Positions 29,801 through 34,601 are shown, numbered from the stretch's first letter. The stretch: DNA of 64,000 bases from Bedellia somnulentella (GCA_963576735.1 OY755178.1:2232001-2296000), one strand, 5' to 3'. The notes: a model not told the origin generated them from the sequence alone. Program-made: numbers and translations.

Positions 29801-32120
29801 AAGAAATCGAAAAGCAGACAATGCACCACACACACACCCGCAAGCGAAAACCATAGGCAACCACAAATAAATAATAATATTTTTTTTAATATTAGTATTG
29901 CTATGGATTTCCGCAAAGTAACGCCTGATTCAATCCGATACTCATCGTCACCAAGTCCATACGTGTCACCAGAGTTGGGCGCGAGCTTATGGTGATTTGG
30001 CCTTATTCCACCATGCTGACCTAAAACATGGCTACTATCATGATAGTAGCCATGACCGATGGCTTACGTGCCCGTCAATATCATTAACACATGCATTGGT
30101 ATATCTTGTATGCACCATTTTTAAGTGAACACCCCCAGAGAGAATTAAACCCAAAATGTCTTAGGAGCGATAAGAGTGATACTGGCCTCTGGGTAGTGGT
30201 CGTCTACTCACAGATTGTGATGAAAATAATTTTATAATACATACATACATATACGGCTATAAATCCCTAGAAGGGGTAGCCAGAGCTAAGGAATTAGAAA
30301 TACCTCAGCTACTTTTGGAAAATTGAGTGGGGAAAAGATGGTAAAGTAAAGGTTGTTGGTGATGGGTCTCCAACCGCATTGCCCAAAAATCCCTTAAAAG
30401 CCCCAATACCGTTAGTCGCCTCTTGCGTACACCCATCGGTAGAAACGGGGTAGTGCTATTCTAAGCCGACACTACACGGCATTTTTATAATACTTATTTA
30501 TTTATCACTCACAGGGCCCTAAGAGTTGCACAACTTAACAGACAAGGAGCGGGTCAAAATGCACATAGAACTGACAGCCCTTTGGCTCAAATATTCTGGA
30601 GTGGCAGCCATATACCGGATGACACAGAGTCGGTAGGCTACCAACAAGATAGACTGATGACTTGGTCAAGGTCGCAGGGAGTGAATGGATGAGAGATCCT
30701 ATAGGTGGCTTGACTACCTATGTTCCGCATGGGGTGTCCATTGACTGATGATGATGATGACTTTAATTAGACTTGTCAGTCAGGAATTTATAACCAACTT
30801 ATTAATTACCTTCTAAGTTCCTGTGCTCCCAAGTTATCCTCCATCAATTGCTGGTGCTGCTCCATCTCCCGCACTATGCTGTTTGCTTGCTGGTCGGGTC
30901 CATCTACCTCATCAGTTATATTGTCATCAGGATTGTGGTTGAGTAAGGCATGACGAGAATTTATTTTTCTTAGCCTTATTGTATCTATGGATAGTAATAT
31001 AATATTTAACATGTTTTAAATGTTAGCTTAAGAAAGAACAACCACATTCTTTTCCATTAGTTGCATGAGGCAATTCAGGAAATTTGTTCATACAAATAAT
31101 ACATTACATATGTAATTTAAATTAAAGAGTTATTCATTTGTTCCTCACCGTAAAGGTTGACTGGAGGAAATCGCGTTAAGGCGATAAGTCTGCCTTTGTG
31201 TACATTGTCTGTTATGTAATTTTTAAATACTGTTTGTGTGTTGTGTATTTGTATGCGACAAGTGTTTAAATAAATAAATAATACATACTTAATGGTGTCA
31301 AAATCTGCTTTGCCTCATCAGGCTCCGGCTACCCCTGTTTGAGTTTCATAGCCATAATGTTAGAGAGTAAAATAGATATGTATGAATGTTTGCCTTCCTG
31401 GTTCGTTTATTTTAATTAAATGAATAATAAATTGCATTATATTTTTTTACTACATTATATTGCAATATTTTTTCGTTGACTACACAAGAAATAAGTATTA
31501 ACAGCACTCTTTAAAGATGTCTCCTAGGCTATAAGAATTAACTTTGCTGACTTGTATTTTTTATCCACTCTCAACAAATTATAATAAATAAACACCAGTT
31601 TTTGAGACGATTGCAATAAGGAATATTCATAACTTAACATAAACATTCAAGTCGAATATCCCCTAAGGGGTTGGCAGATGTACCAATACTTCTAAACATC
31701 ACGTGACTTTGTCACCTGGTCTTCAGAGTACCCACGATTTGCATGGACAGTGTACTCATGTGATAGGGGGCAGGCCTATAGCCGAGGAACATTCATGTGT
31801 TTTAAAAATGAAATAAATTAATTTCAATTTGAAAAGTCTTGCAGAGTATGTTTTTTCATGAACTGCAACTAATGAATGTTTTACCATTGATGAATCACAC
31901 ACTTGAATTACAAGTAACAAATATTTTTTTCATCAAAAATCTGACTGAGTATGTTTGTATGTAGATAAGGATTTGATTTTTCTTGGAGTAGGTACTTACT
32001 ACTGGGCAACTGCCTTGATGGCACGAAATTCACAGCCACTTGTCGGGCTGCATTACTTCTAATGGTGATCGCACGGTTCAATCCACCTTCTACATCCCCG
32101 CTGATTTCATTTTCATCCAT
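2575..32120 (-). CDS. Transmembrane channel-like (TMC) protein, 14 exons, complete
   Basis: Joined minus-strand exons: 32120-32000, 30984-30810, 23083-22936, 21544-21296, 19942-19797, 14409-14259, 13202-12964, 11878-11764, 11144-11035, 10556-10364, 9586-9492, 7094-6945, 6036-5903, 2819-2575. All borders are GT..AG, every phase matches, and the sum is 2,271 nt, giving 756 residues plus TAA. The family signature CWETSFGQE is at residues 449-457, with about eight or more hydrophobic segments between residues 180 and 640. TMC proteins are multipass membrane proteins; some are pore-forming parts of mechanotransduction channels. The length fits the short TMC5/6/7-type members rather than the very long Drosophila Tmc. 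The N-terminus (residues 1-100) is hydrophilic and the tail after residue 640 is cytosolic-like and Ser/Glu-rich. The first ATG is inferred; upstream noncoding exons were not located. The introns total about 27 kb and are full of transposons. Confidence 0.93.
2820..3765. other. TMC intron 13, left part, no feature recognised
   Basis: AT-rich; no ORF, terminal repeat or tail motif recognised. Confidence 0.5.
3777..4063 (-). mobile_element. RTE LINE 3' fragment with twin-priming inversion
   Basis: 3777-3924 is the minus-strand end of the LINE (RIMNVREAREVCQDRTKWRS, then PNGN and the GGGCGTGAGTATAAGTAAG tail). 3925-4063 is the preceding part on the plus strand (RMDENKVAKEIYRANVDG through KAGVRS). 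An 11-bp duplication TAGTGAATTTA flanks the whole (3766-3776 and 4064-4074). The layout is that of twin priming: 3' part in sense, adjacent 5' part inverted. Confidence 0.85.
4341..4582 (+). mobile_element. SINE A
   Basis: Starts GTAGCGCCGGCTTAGAATAG and ends CAGCCGTGAGTATGTATG. Directly followed (about 4583-4630) by a scrap of the RTE 3' end in minus orientation (TTGGGGTAGACAGAGACTAT). Confidence 0.85.
5455..5815 (+). mobile_element. SINE B (tRNA-derived), full copy
   Basis: About 360 bp. tRNA-like head with A box TGATAGCCCAGTGGGTAG and B box GTGTTCAAATCCTGG; body with CGTGAGGAAACCCACATGGC; tail CTCTGCCAACCCCTTCGGGG then TTGGCGTGAACGTTTATG and ATGTT repeats. The tail resembles the end of the RTE LINE. 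RNA polymerase III would start at the tRNA-like head. Confidence 0.88.
5903..6036 (-). CDS. TMC exon 13
   Basis: Encodes residues 631-675: the end of the last membrane segment (CSWVYFMRAKSRAQRSM) and a basic/acidic cytosolic helix (LRQMLVIEAKDKDFLLKAIT). Acceptor ATTCACAG, donor GTAAAG. Confidence 0.9.
6605..6712 (-). pseudogene. Degenerate copy 2 of TMC exon 12
   Basis: Downstream of exon 12 in the same intron. Translates AVIVNGLSNKPFIRSLISLV then TRPGMLGFLMLSLW, clearly derived from the 3' two thirds of exon 12. The donor is GTCAGT rather than GTGAGT. The 5' part (CGPF block) and acceptor are missing. Confidence 0.82.
6779..6890 (-). pseudogene. Partial copy 1 of TMC exon 12
   Basis: About 112 bp nearly identical to the 3' end of exon 12 (SFVFAVIVNALSNYPFIRSL and onward), with an intact GTGAGT donor. 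The first 39 bp of the exon and its acceptor are replaced by AT-rich sequence. The nearest upstream AG (TTAAACAG) would give the wrong phase after exon 11, so it is probably not an alternative exon. Confidence 0.85.
6945..7094 (-). CDS. TMC exon 12
   Basis: Encodes residues 581-631. IPSKQCGPFTSY matches the C-G-P-F block of TMC proteins; it is followed by SNYPFIRSLISF and the last membrane segment. Acceptor TTCACAG, donor GTGAGT. Two degenerate partial copies of this exon follow in the same intron. Confidence 0.92.
7095..7690. other. TMC intron 11, left part, nothing recognised
   Basis: AT-rich, no ORF above noise and no terminal repeats seen. Confidence 0.5.
7785..8748 (+). pseudogene. THAP-domain transposase N-terminus, two exons, frameshifted
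   Basis: ATG 7785 opens a THAP zinc finger: YKYCIVPHC, then after a one-base frameshift near 7880 KYGKWLKLARRDDVHSLS and MYFCEDHFD (C2CH ligands C, C, C-x2-H). A GT donor at 7978 (GTATGT) and AG at 8390-8391 remove an intron holding a SINE A; the second exon begins LPNDMINYMEYHMKGTVSQV and continues MKPGYMPSKFGCQEDRRKR. THAP fingers bind the ends of P-type transposons. The rest of the transposase is absent. Confidence 0.72.
8042..8297 (-). mobile_element. SINE A copy in the THAP intron, 9-bp target duplication
   Basis: Minus copy flanked by TTGTAGAAT at 8033-8041 and 8298-8306. Consensus of the family (~245 bp): 5' GCCGTGTAGTGYCGGCTTAGAA, a middle with GCGGTTGGAGACCC (B-box-like), and 3' GCTCTGGCTACCCCTTCTAG...GCCGTGAGTATATGTATGTATG. 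No ORF. Confidence 0.85.
9198..9436 (-). mobile_element. SINE A, 16-bp target duplication
   Basis: Minus copy between CTTCTTCCATATACAT (9182-9197) and CTTCTTTCATATACAT (9437-9452), one mismatch. Confidence 0.85.
9492..9586 (-). CDS. TMC exon 11
   Basis: Encodes residues 550-581 (VWRAAQTQTVMYILVTLSLF then a hydrophobic stretch ending GSLFMG). Acceptor GCGCAG, donor GTAAGT. Phase 2 matches exon 12. Confidence 0.88.
9647..9687. repeat. 41-bp palindrome
   Basis: GGTATACC...GGTATACC with AGGGG/CCCCT inner arms around TTTTG. Next to TMC exon 11, in intron 10. Confidence 0.7.
9700..10120. other. TMC intron 10, no gene seen
   Basis: A 63-codon ORF (9849-10040, plus) is antisense to the gene and matches nothing recognised. 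Confidence 0.5.
10126..10322 (-). mobile_element. SINE A, internally shortened
   Basis: Starts TACATACTCACGGTTATAAA and ends CCGACACTACACAGC. About 50 bp of the tail half is missing. Possible TTATCAA duplication outside. Confidence 0.75.
10364..10556 (-). CDS. TMC exon 10
   Basis: Encodes residues 485-549. It contains PPEFDIAYNSLSLIYNQAVL and the following membrane segment (FGMLFSPLLVCAVVAKFLL), both highly conserved in TMC proteins. The acceptor follows TTCAG; the donor is GTTTGT, weaker than the others. Confidence 0.92.
10793..10895 (-). mobile_element. RTE LINE 3'-end fragment
   Basis: CATACATATACTCAAGCCAT then GTGTAGGCGGAGACTATGGA, the complement of the RTE end. 5'-truncated; no ORF left. 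Confidence 0.65.
11035..11144 (-). CDS. TMC exon 9 with the CWET signature
   Basis: Encodes residues 449-485 and starts exactly at CWETSFGQEMYRLVLLDAFV, the diagnostic TMC-domain motif. Acceptor CTTGTAG, donor GTAAGT. Confidence 0.94.
11428..11670 (+). mobile_element. SINE A
   Basis: GCCGTGTAGTGCCGGCTTAG to ...GTGAGTATATGTATGTATG. CTTAATAT occurs on both sides (from 11413 and from 11671), likely the target duplication. Confidence 0.85.
11764..11878 (-). CDS. TMC exon 8
   Basis: Encodes residues 410-448. LEYYSPRTKLDVTLLRTCLL is the conserved block just before the CWET signature, followed by the membrane segment GTLFLILYFWIY. Acceptor TTTTCAG, donor GTAAGT. Confidence 0.91.
11977..12085 (-). 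mobile_element. RTE LINE 3'-end fragment
   Basis: CATACATTTACTCAACTCAC then CCCATTGGGGTAGGCAGAGA, complement of the RTE end, worn. Sits in intron 7 next to exon 8. Confidence 0.7.
12227..12462 (-). mobile_element. SINE A
   Basis: Minus copy from TACATACTCACGGC to CCGACACTACACAGG; A-rich flanks hide the target duplication. Confidence 0.83.
12735..12957 (+). mobile_element. 5'-truncated LINE copy whose tail abuts TMC exon 7 donor
   Basis: Ends GGCTAAGCCTGTAATGGTTA followed by TAAATAAATAAATAAA, the same 3' end as the LINE at 15-19.56 kb. The tail stops at about 12957, six or seven bases from the exon 7 border at 12964. The 5' end was not defined. Confidence 0.65.
12964..13202 (-). CDS. TMC exon 7 (two membrane segments)
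   Basis: Encodes residues 331-410: a polar start (ELLAEQNNKTVEISF), then two hydrophobic helices (VNIVVTAIVLGFIIALEYG and VILSGIIAVLIGVCPVLF). Acceptor TTTTCAG, donor GTAAGA. A LINE poly(TAAA) tail from a plus-strand insertion ends about seven bases into the following intron. Confidence 0.92.
13320..13690. mobile_element. Possible MITE of the GACGTCA/THAP type
   Basis: A GC-richer island between T-rich arms with TTCAAACTGCCAAAACGCGC on the left and an imperfect inverted partner (GGCGGCGTTTGAACTGC) on the right, and two TGACGTCA-like motifs. Similar in style to the elements at 7.7-9.0 kb and 16.2-17.0 kb. Ends not resolved. Confidence 0.35.
13727..14195 (+). mobile_element. SINE D (tRNA-like head) fragments
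   Basis: Head CCTGCCTCCGTGGTCTAAAA with a worn B box (GTCAGTTTTGATTCTC), body GCTACTTTTGCGGTAG and GCAACCCGCACTAAGCCAG. A second partial body with GACCCGCAATTGGCCAGTAT follows at about 14075-14160. A minus copy is at 19563-19740. Confidence 0.6.
14259..14409 (-). CDS. TMC exon 6
   Basis: Encodes residues 280-330, including FSGWDFGIATQEAAALNARS, which matches the TMC F-S-x-W-D-F block. Acceptor ATCTACAG, donor GTATGG. Intron 5 on its right carries the Jockey/CR1-like LINE. Confidence 0.92.
14737..15635 (+). pseudogene. ORF1 (gag-like) of a Jockey/CR1-type LINE
   Basis: The first part (frame of 14737) includes a possible coiled coil (LQLQKRFEVTETKQ). After a frameshift near 14965, frame 0 runs on through a basic, Ser/Thr-rich linker (DDSWVTVQRKRSRYV) to a C-terminal domain (FLHVWRLQKDTTEEM, RDYASFVIGLPESLY) like those of LINE ORF1 proteins. 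Start of the element is not defined. Sits in intron 5 of the TMC gene, antisense. Confidence 0.65.
16174..16996 (+). mobile_element. DNA element inserted in the LINE endonuclease, P-element-like ends
   Basis: Left CATGATGACAA and right TTGTCATCATG are inverted repeats, and removing the segment reunites the endonuclease text (VNNRH... with CLDLVLG) with a small unexplained remainder. The ends resemble the CATGATG start of Drosophila P-element termini. No transposase is seen; the inner sequence carries GACGTCA-type motifs. An exact target duplication could not be assigned. Confidence 0.55.
16369..16478 (+). mobile_element. 110-bp hAT-like MITE nested in the previous element
   Basis: Terminal inverted repeats CAGTGTGACCAT / ATGGTCACACTG, flanked by 8-bp repeats GTTAAAGT (16361-16368) and GTTAGAGT (16479-16486), one mismatch. 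An 8-bp duplication and CAG-type ends are hallmarks of the hAT superfamily. Confidence 0.7.
19253..19560 (+). mobile_element. 3' UTR and AAATA tail of the Jockey/CR1-like LINE
   Basis: AT-rich 3' UTR with four imperfect ATTTAATGTTAATT repeats (about 19305-19385), then GGCATGTCCTGTAATGGTAT and the tail (AAATA)n ending near 19560. The same ending occurs at 12903-12957. Confidence 0.75.
19563..19740 (-). mobile_element. SINE D, minus copy
   Basis: Reads on the minus strand CTCGGGTTCGATCCCCGTGA (B box) to CTGTCCTCCCACACTAGGCC. Starts directly after the AAATA tail of the LINE. Confidence 0.65.
19797..19942 (-). CDS. TMC exon 5
   Basis: Encodes residues 232-280. The motif GLLENSILFYGHY matches the conserved G-x-L-x-x-S-x-L-F-Y-G-x-Y block of TMC proteins and is followed by a membrane segment (YFFTFLVLYLACFAVLCY). 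Acceptor TTTCAG, donor GTGAGT. Confidence 0.92.
19981..20217 (+). mobile_element. SINE A
   Basis: GCTGTGTAGTGTCGGCTTAG to GCAGTGAGTATATGG. Only about 40 bp from TMC exon 5. Confidence 0.83.
20268..20502 (-). mobile_element. SINE A, diverged
   Basis: From CATACATACATATACTCACG to CCGGCACTACACGGC, with several base changes in the middle. Confidence 0.8.
20909..21166 (-). mobile_element. SINE A
   Basis: From ACATACATACATACATATAC to CCGACACAACACGGC. With the previous copy, two minus SINE A copies lie between exons 4 and 5. Confidence 0.82.
21296..21544 (-). CDS. TMC exon 4 (first membrane segment)
   Basis: Encodes residues 149-231 in phase 0. It includes the amphipathic helix IRNIAFSIELWYEAIRKIEG and the first hydrophobic segment (YFLRWLFLVDLAIMVVILCF), typical of the TMC N-terminal core. 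Acceptor TTTCCAG, donor GTGAGA. Confidence 0.92.
21573..21704 (+). mobile_element. SINE A, 5'-truncated, split by a TIR element
   Basis: From CGTTGGAGACCCGTCACC to GTCGTGAGTATA; its tail resumes at 22096 (TATATGTATGTATATG). Begins about 30 bp from TMC exon 4. Confidence 0.78.
21705..22095. mobile_element. 391-bp TIR MITE inserted in a SINE A tail
   Basis: Inverted ends CAGGGTGTCCAGTAAATAAA / TTTATTTACTGGACACACTG continue as arms of more than 80 bp (including GGACGTTTATTTACTGG and CAGGGTCCTCTATTGGTGG). TATA on both sides (21701-21704, 22096-22099) fits a TA target. No ORF. Confidence 0.82.
22487..22850 (-). mobile_element. SINE B
   Basis: Minus copy; tRNA-like head at the right end with TAGTCCAGTGGGTAGTACAC; tail with CCGAAGGGGTTGGCAGAGG at the left. 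Confidence 0.85.
22936..23083 (-). CDS. TMC exon 3
   Basis: Encodes residues 99-148 (REALRDLPQGLTMKRQVRSK and onward), the conserved basic region before the first membrane segment in TMC proteins. Acceptor ATATCAG, donor GTAAGA. Intron 2 to its right carries the whole gypsy element. Confidence 0.88.
23137..23378 (+). mobile_element. SINE A, diverged
   Basis: GCTGTGTAGTGTGGGCTTAA to GCCGTGAGTTTATGTATG, with many changes in between. About 50 bp from exon 3 on the intron side. Confidence 0.78.
23440..23650 (-). mobile_element. SINE C (tRNA-like with inverted tails)
   Basis: A tRNA-like unit (about 23496-23562, minus) with D arm GCTC..GAGC and T arm GCGGG TTCGATT CCCGC, flanked on both sides by TTTATT..CTTTCC-type tails in inverted orientation. 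The anticodon arm forms only four pairs with an 8-nt loop, so it is not a normal tRNA. Tail ends CCCCACATGAGGTTTTCATG. Confidence 0.7.
23804..24293 (+). repeat. 5' LTR of the gypsy element
   Basis: 490 bp. TATA-like TATATAAAG near 23980-23987, several GAGCGAAG-type repeats downstream, and AATAAA in GGTCAATAAATATAA near 24222. The base at 23989 is A; the matching base in the 3' LTR is G. Confidence 0.95.
24296..24313 (+). promoter_or_regulatory. Primer-binding site, complementary to tRNA-Leu 3' end
   Basis: TGGTGACAGAAGTGGATT, two bases after the LTR. It matches the complement of an animal tRNA-Leu 3' end (TGGTGTCAGAAGTGGGATT type) with about two differences. Confidence 0.7.
24319..25518 (+). 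CDS. gag: gypsy Gag
   Basis: 399 residues from ATG 24319. The N-terminal third is polar with a predicted coiled coil (heptad-like VEKDVEQMKEQVTTIEKD), then a capsid-like helical domain (WSAYRHQFQTVAAANGW, LRGQALSVIEAL) and a C-terminal zinc knuckle CYGCGKRGHLRLSC (C-x2-C-x4-H-x4-C) that would bind genomic RNA. No stop or frameshift is seen. Its end overlaps pol. Confidence 0.93.
   Translation: MPVMPKEDGREGVKTRAQKAAEGEQLSEMRSSVTNPRSDIPEETSAVTNAPSTSTAPAAATNTDLAMIVEMLKNIHSEVQGVVKQEVRELREEQQTKFSQVLTAVNKVSGRVVTVEKDVEQMKEQVTTIEKDIDDMKTDFRGMEKRVLQLESRPVKVVSGENVVAVHGPRVKVPPYDGTTSWSAYRHQFQTVAAANGWTDEQCLTALTVALRGQALSVIEALPTPSGGFKDLLDALESRYGERHLEHVFRAQLRDRVQRSGEGLQQWALEIEKLVRKAYPSVDPKTVEMNLVQAFVDGIRDIEVRTAVRLQHHTSLKDALANALEVEACRQDTRQTHRLREIAEANEDVKVIKAPVGRSTGPICYGCGKRGHLRLSCPLRKEEKRQAEASAANVQGNEH
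25377..29093 (+). CDS. pol: gypsy Pol (protease, RT, RNase H, integrase)
   Basis: The open frame runs from just after a stop at 25374-25376 and overlaps gag by 142 bp in the -1 frame, so Pol is presumably made by frameshifting; no perfect slippery heptamer was identified. In order: protease DTGASRTV; reverse transcriptase with FCVDYRQLN, MPFGLCNAPATF and catalytic YLDD (about 26895); RNase H with DSDASNMAIGG and TDHAALKWL; integrase with zinc-binding H-H-C-C (GGHLGVNRT, CRKCTTC), a D,D-35-E core (VDVAG, SDQGRNF, GMVERFNQ) and a C-terminal GPY-type module (RWEGPYKVV). It is uninterrupted over more than 1,200 codons. Confidence 0.95.
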   Translation, partial: STRRKEYWTDLLWLREKGPFEIKLPAEEGRKEAGRGFCRKRPGKRALARTGGQVLAREEKAPTMTISQACNGNSLVILGCVNDQDCKMTLDTGASRTVINPALVKAANIKYSRDTKCRLLSASGQRIPVLGELSVRMMVGETSYTHQVIVAEIMDECILGLDFMKKYNCRIDITRGIFKCGQEEIFILGGPVGEVTCLKTINIPARSQKLVPVMLPVDSEKKRHRCVLIEETGKNGPRKFLTARTLVTSNKTAIVKVVNLDQEDVQLKRGEVVGQCEEVVWMRSCHSPNGKVKVKVDNSTVTDLLSEIQDDLSYLERIKVKQLLVKYADIFSNAEGDLGRTSLVQHRIDTGDERPIRQRARRIPIAKEKEVEELLEDMKKKKVISPSSSPWCSPVVLVKKKDGSTRFCVDYRQLNNVTKKDSYPLPRIDDTLDTLSGMKWFSTLDCKSGYWQVEIHPTDKEKTAFSTGKGLWQFNVMPFGLCNAPATFERLMECALAGLVGEACLVYLDDVVIIGKSFQDHLKNLEQVFQKIRGANLKLNPKKCRLFRTSVNYLGHVISREGIQTDPEKVEAVQKWPTPKDKTDVRAFLGLCSYYRRFVKGFSEIAKPLHRLTEDKKTFSWDDECKLSFNELKKRLCETPILGYPQPEGQYIVDSDASNMAIGGVLSQIQGDKEVVIGYFSKSLSKAERNYCVTRKELLAVVKTLQHFYKYLIGRPFKLRTDHAALKWLLQFKNPEGQVARWIEQLQEYDFSIEHRSGKTHGNADALSRRPCPEDCKHCRKQESKEEVVKVTRICPLDGWETEAMQKAQEEDENLRPIMKWKKEKHDQPAWSEVASTGVSTKAYWAQWNSLVLINGLLYRRWEKPNGKEEHLQLVVPRAKVKDVLRETHDGVSGGHLGVNRTLQKVRAKFYWLHCRDDVQDWCRKCTTCAAVKGPQTRSRGGLRLYNVGAPWERIAVDVAGPFPQSESGNKYFMVVMDYFTKWPEVFAIPNQEAITVATKLVEEVICRFGVPLEIHSDQGRNFESQVFQEVCKLLGMHKTRTTPYHPQSDGMVERFNQTLERQLAKMVEKHHKDWDKHIPLFLLSYRSAVHESTKETPAFVNFGRELRLPVDLLTGGSPDEPQSVTEYVSDLRERMQDVHSLVRENGLHASEKMKTRYDRKANTPRFEEGMLVWLHNPTRQKGKSPKLQNRWEGPYKVVTRINDVTYRIQRQPRGASKIVHIDRLAKYHGSNNTRDEY
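29095..29109 (+). promoter_or_regulatory. Polypurine tract of the gypsy element
   Basis: GTAAGGAGGGGGTAA directly before the 3' LTR. A purine-rich tract here primes plus-strand DNA synthesis in LTR retrotransposons. Confidence 0.7.
29110..29599 (+). repeat. 3' LTR of the gypsy element
   Basis: 490 bp, matching the 5' LTR at every base compared except 29295 (G versus A at 23989). Followed by the ATAT target duplication. Confidence 0.95.
29935..30085 (-). mobile_element. SINE D fragment
   Basis: Minus copy of the GGCTACTATC...CAGCATGGTGGAATAAGGCC part, also seen at about 14050-14160. A perfect ATGGCTACTATCATGATAGTAGCCAT palindrome is included (about 30028-30053). Confidence 0.55.
30086..30229. 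other. TMC intron 2 flank, unassigned
   Basis: No recognised feature between the SINE D fragment and the SINE A at 30241. Confidence 0.4.
30241..30482 (-). mobile_element. SINE A, 11-bp target duplication
   Basis: Flanked by TTTTATAATAC (30230-30240 and 30483-30493). Confidence 0.87.
30810..30984 (-). CDS. TMC exon 2
   Basis: Encodes residues 41-99, a hydrophilic stretch with an Asp/Asn-rich part (NHNPDDNITDEVDGPDQ) and a Gln/Glu-rich helix. The acceptor after ..CCATAG was chosen because it alone supplies the two bases needed after exon 1; the donor is GTAATT. The 5' border is the least certain splice site in the gene. Confidence 0.72.
31141..31285 (+). mobile_element. 3' end of a Jockey/CR1-type LINE
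   Basis: GGAGGAAATCGCGTTAAGGC and GATAAGTCTGCCTTTGTG followed by a TAAATAAATAAATA tail. Related 3' ends lie in minus orientation at 47300-47440 and 63700-63765. Confidence 0.6.
31634..31790 (-). mobile_element. SINE B, tail half only
   Basis: CATAAACATTCAAGTCGAATAT then GTGATAGGGGGCAGGCC; the tRNA-like head is missing. Lies in TMC intron 1. Confidence 0.78.
32000..32120 (-). CDS. TMC exon 1 (start codon)
   Basis: Encodes residues 1-40, beginning MDENEISGDVEGG, and ends after the first base of codon 41 before donor GTAAGT (complement of 31994-31999). The ATG is the complement of 32118-32120. No signal peptide or membrane segment is present, as expected for the cytosolic N-terminus of a TMC protein. 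The start could move upstream if another coding exon exists. Confidence 0.8.
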
Positions 32121-32519
32121 TTTTGTTGAACAATGATAAAAGATGACTAATGTATTAGAACGACTTTAAATTAAAAGTATTCTTATCAAAGAAATCACAT
32201 ATTGTATTTATTTAATTCTGAAAGATAATCACAAAAACAAAGTCTTAGTATACAATAGTAAACATTAGATTTCCATTTTCATTTTCCAAATTTTCAAGTT
32301 TTTCACCTGTAAAAAAAACTAAACAAAAACAGTAAGTAAATAAAATTGTTTTCTATATTGACAGTCGCATTCCTCAAATACTACTCAACTTCCAGTGTCA
32401 TATCATCGCAGTGTTTGCATCGACTTAGTATTGCTGAACATCGATTTCATAAACGAGGCATATAATCACTTGGCTTAAGTTTTAACCAAGAACTCAAAGA
32501 CTTCTGTATATCAACTGAC

Positions 32520-32765
32520 ATTTTTCTCAACTGGTGTTCCGAGTACCCACGTTTTGCTCAGACAGTGTTCTTACATGAAAGAGGCCCTGCCTATTTCGTT
32601 TTATATGTATAAATTGAGACATAATGATGAATTGACACACAACCATGATGAATTAACCACACATTTATCTTTAGAAAATACACATTGGTATCAACCCGAC
32701 TCGGCATTTGAACCCACGCCACTCTGAATGATAGGTGGGTCTTTTTCCCATTGAGCTATGATAAT
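32520..32765 (-). mobile_element. SINE B, diverged head half
   Basis: TGGTGTTCCGAGTACCCACG to the tRNA-like head at the right (complement of CATAGCTCAATGGGAAAAAG). Lies upstream of the TMC start. Confidence 0.65.
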
Positions 32766-34120
32766 AAATAACTTTAATTTAATGTTTGAAATGGTTATAA
32801 TAATAATGATAATAAAAACTTTATTTTAGATCACAAAGTGAATCCATAGTAAAGTTAGGAAGTTAGTAACATCAAGCTACTTAAATTATGCTACAGCTAC
32901 AATATTTGAACGTAACGACGGGCATGACATGACGTGACGAAGATATAATATGTGCGTTTGTATAGTATAGTATGTGTTTAACAGTATTAATAATATATTT
33001 CACTTTATTTTTAATAATTAATAAGAGAGATGCAAGAGAAATTTGTCAGGATTGTGCAAAGCAGCGATCGATAGTCTCTGCTTACTCCTATGAATATAAG
33101 TTTGTGAGTAAGTAATGTTTTGATACTAATATTTATAAAAAATAACTAAGGCTGTGGCTTGTCAGGTGTCCAAAGTATTGCGTGTTGCCCCTGCCCTGAG
33201 GCAATTCAGATTTAACCGCTTTTTATCGAACACATGCCCCATGTTTTATTTTGTTCATGCCTTTATTTCTTAGTTTCTTCAACAGCAATACCTATATATC
33301 TTTAATATCTTCTTTGATAACGTGTAAATTTATTTACCTTTGAACTTAGTATGTAGGATTGATTTTAGCTCCAGAACACAAATATAATCAGAATTTAAGT
33401 GGGCAGTGCAATGCAGGCAGTACTTAACTTATGTATTTTTTACATCGATGTTAAATATGACTAACATTAGTTTAGTTTGAAACATTGATGATAGTCGGTG
33501 GAATTCACTAATTCTGTTTTTATTTTACTATGTTGGTTTTGTATTGAATCACGAAAAATTTTATCATTGAATCATATTTAATATTTATTTACTTCAAAAG
33601 TTAGCTTTCCGAGTTCTGGTCTTCTTTTTGTAGTTGGGTTGATTTCAGTACAACATGCATTAGCGCAGAAGGGTAAGTTAAATCATATTATAAAAACACT
33701 TATTTTGTTAGTCCTATCACATTTTGAGGTACACAATGTTATTATAGAAATAAATTTGATGACAGCCGTCGTTTCAGTGGTTAAACAACAGTTTCATTCA
33801 ATCATCTCATCACACCTCATAAATAATATATCCATAGCGAAGAGCTCGCTCTTACCCTGGAGGAACCTCTTGCAATTGTATTTCTACTTTTAGCCCTGGC
33901 TTTTACGGTAATTAAATCTGAGACTATCAGATTGTGAGCCAAATGCTAAAACAAATGTACAAACACCTTGTTATTTATCAAGAAACATATCAAGAAATAT
34001 AACATTTATTTATTTTTTCTATTTGGAACATAAATAATGGCAAAAGGTTGGTTAATAGCATTGAATGATTAGCAAAACTCTGTCTTATAAATGGTTAAGA
34101 AAGTTATTATATATTTGTAA
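32766..34120. other. Intergenic, no gene found
   Basis: AT-rich. A short RTE 3'-end scrap (plus) is at 33025-33115 (CAGCGATCGATAGTCTCTGC, then GTGAGTAAG). An 84-codon ORF at 33639-33893 has no recognisable features. A promoter for the TMC gene or a first exon of the C10/brn gene may lie here but cannot be placed. Confidence 0.5.
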
Positions 34121-34354
34121 TAGTAAACACACTACCCCATTTCTACTGATGGGTGTACATAAGAGGTGGCTAACGGTATTGGGGCTTCTAAGGGATTTTT
34201 GGGTGATGCGGTTGGAGACCCATCTCCAACAACCTTTACTTAACCATCTTTTCTCCACTCAATTTTCCAAAAGTGGCTGAGGAATTTCTAATTCCTTAGC
34301 TCTCTCTGGCTACCCCTTCTAGGGATTTAAAGCCGTGAGTATAAGTATGTATGT
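34121..34354 (+). mobile_element. SINE A, slightly 5'-truncated
   Basis: From ACACTACCCCATTTCTACTG to GCCGTGAGTATAAGTATGTATG. Confidence 0.8.
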
Positions 34355-34550
34355 AAAATCAGTGTAAAGGTATATTAATATAAAAGAAAAAGACTGCACT
34401 CATTTTGGTTACAGCCTTTATGAGGCTAAGAATATTGGTGAGCATCTACATGTTTTTTGAAACACATATTGAGCAAAATTTTATTATCTACTATCAAACT
34501 AATCCCTTCTTATAATATAAATCTGAAAAAGACTATGATTCACTTATTAT

Positions 34551-34601
34551 ACTTCTTAGACTCTGCATTTAGGATTCTAGCACATACAGAGTCTAAGAAG
34601 T
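34551..34601. repeat. 15-bp inverted repeat
   Basis: ACTTCTTAGACTCTG (34551-34565) and CAGAGTCTAAGAAGT (34587-34601), 21-nt loop. Confidence 0.7.

Noticed and set aside
33639..33893. 84-codon ORF, and a tiny exon-like TTTCAG...GTAAGT stretch at about 33640-33675
   Set aside because: No protein similarity recognised. A noncoding first exon for C10/brn is possible here but nothing distinguishes it from chance.
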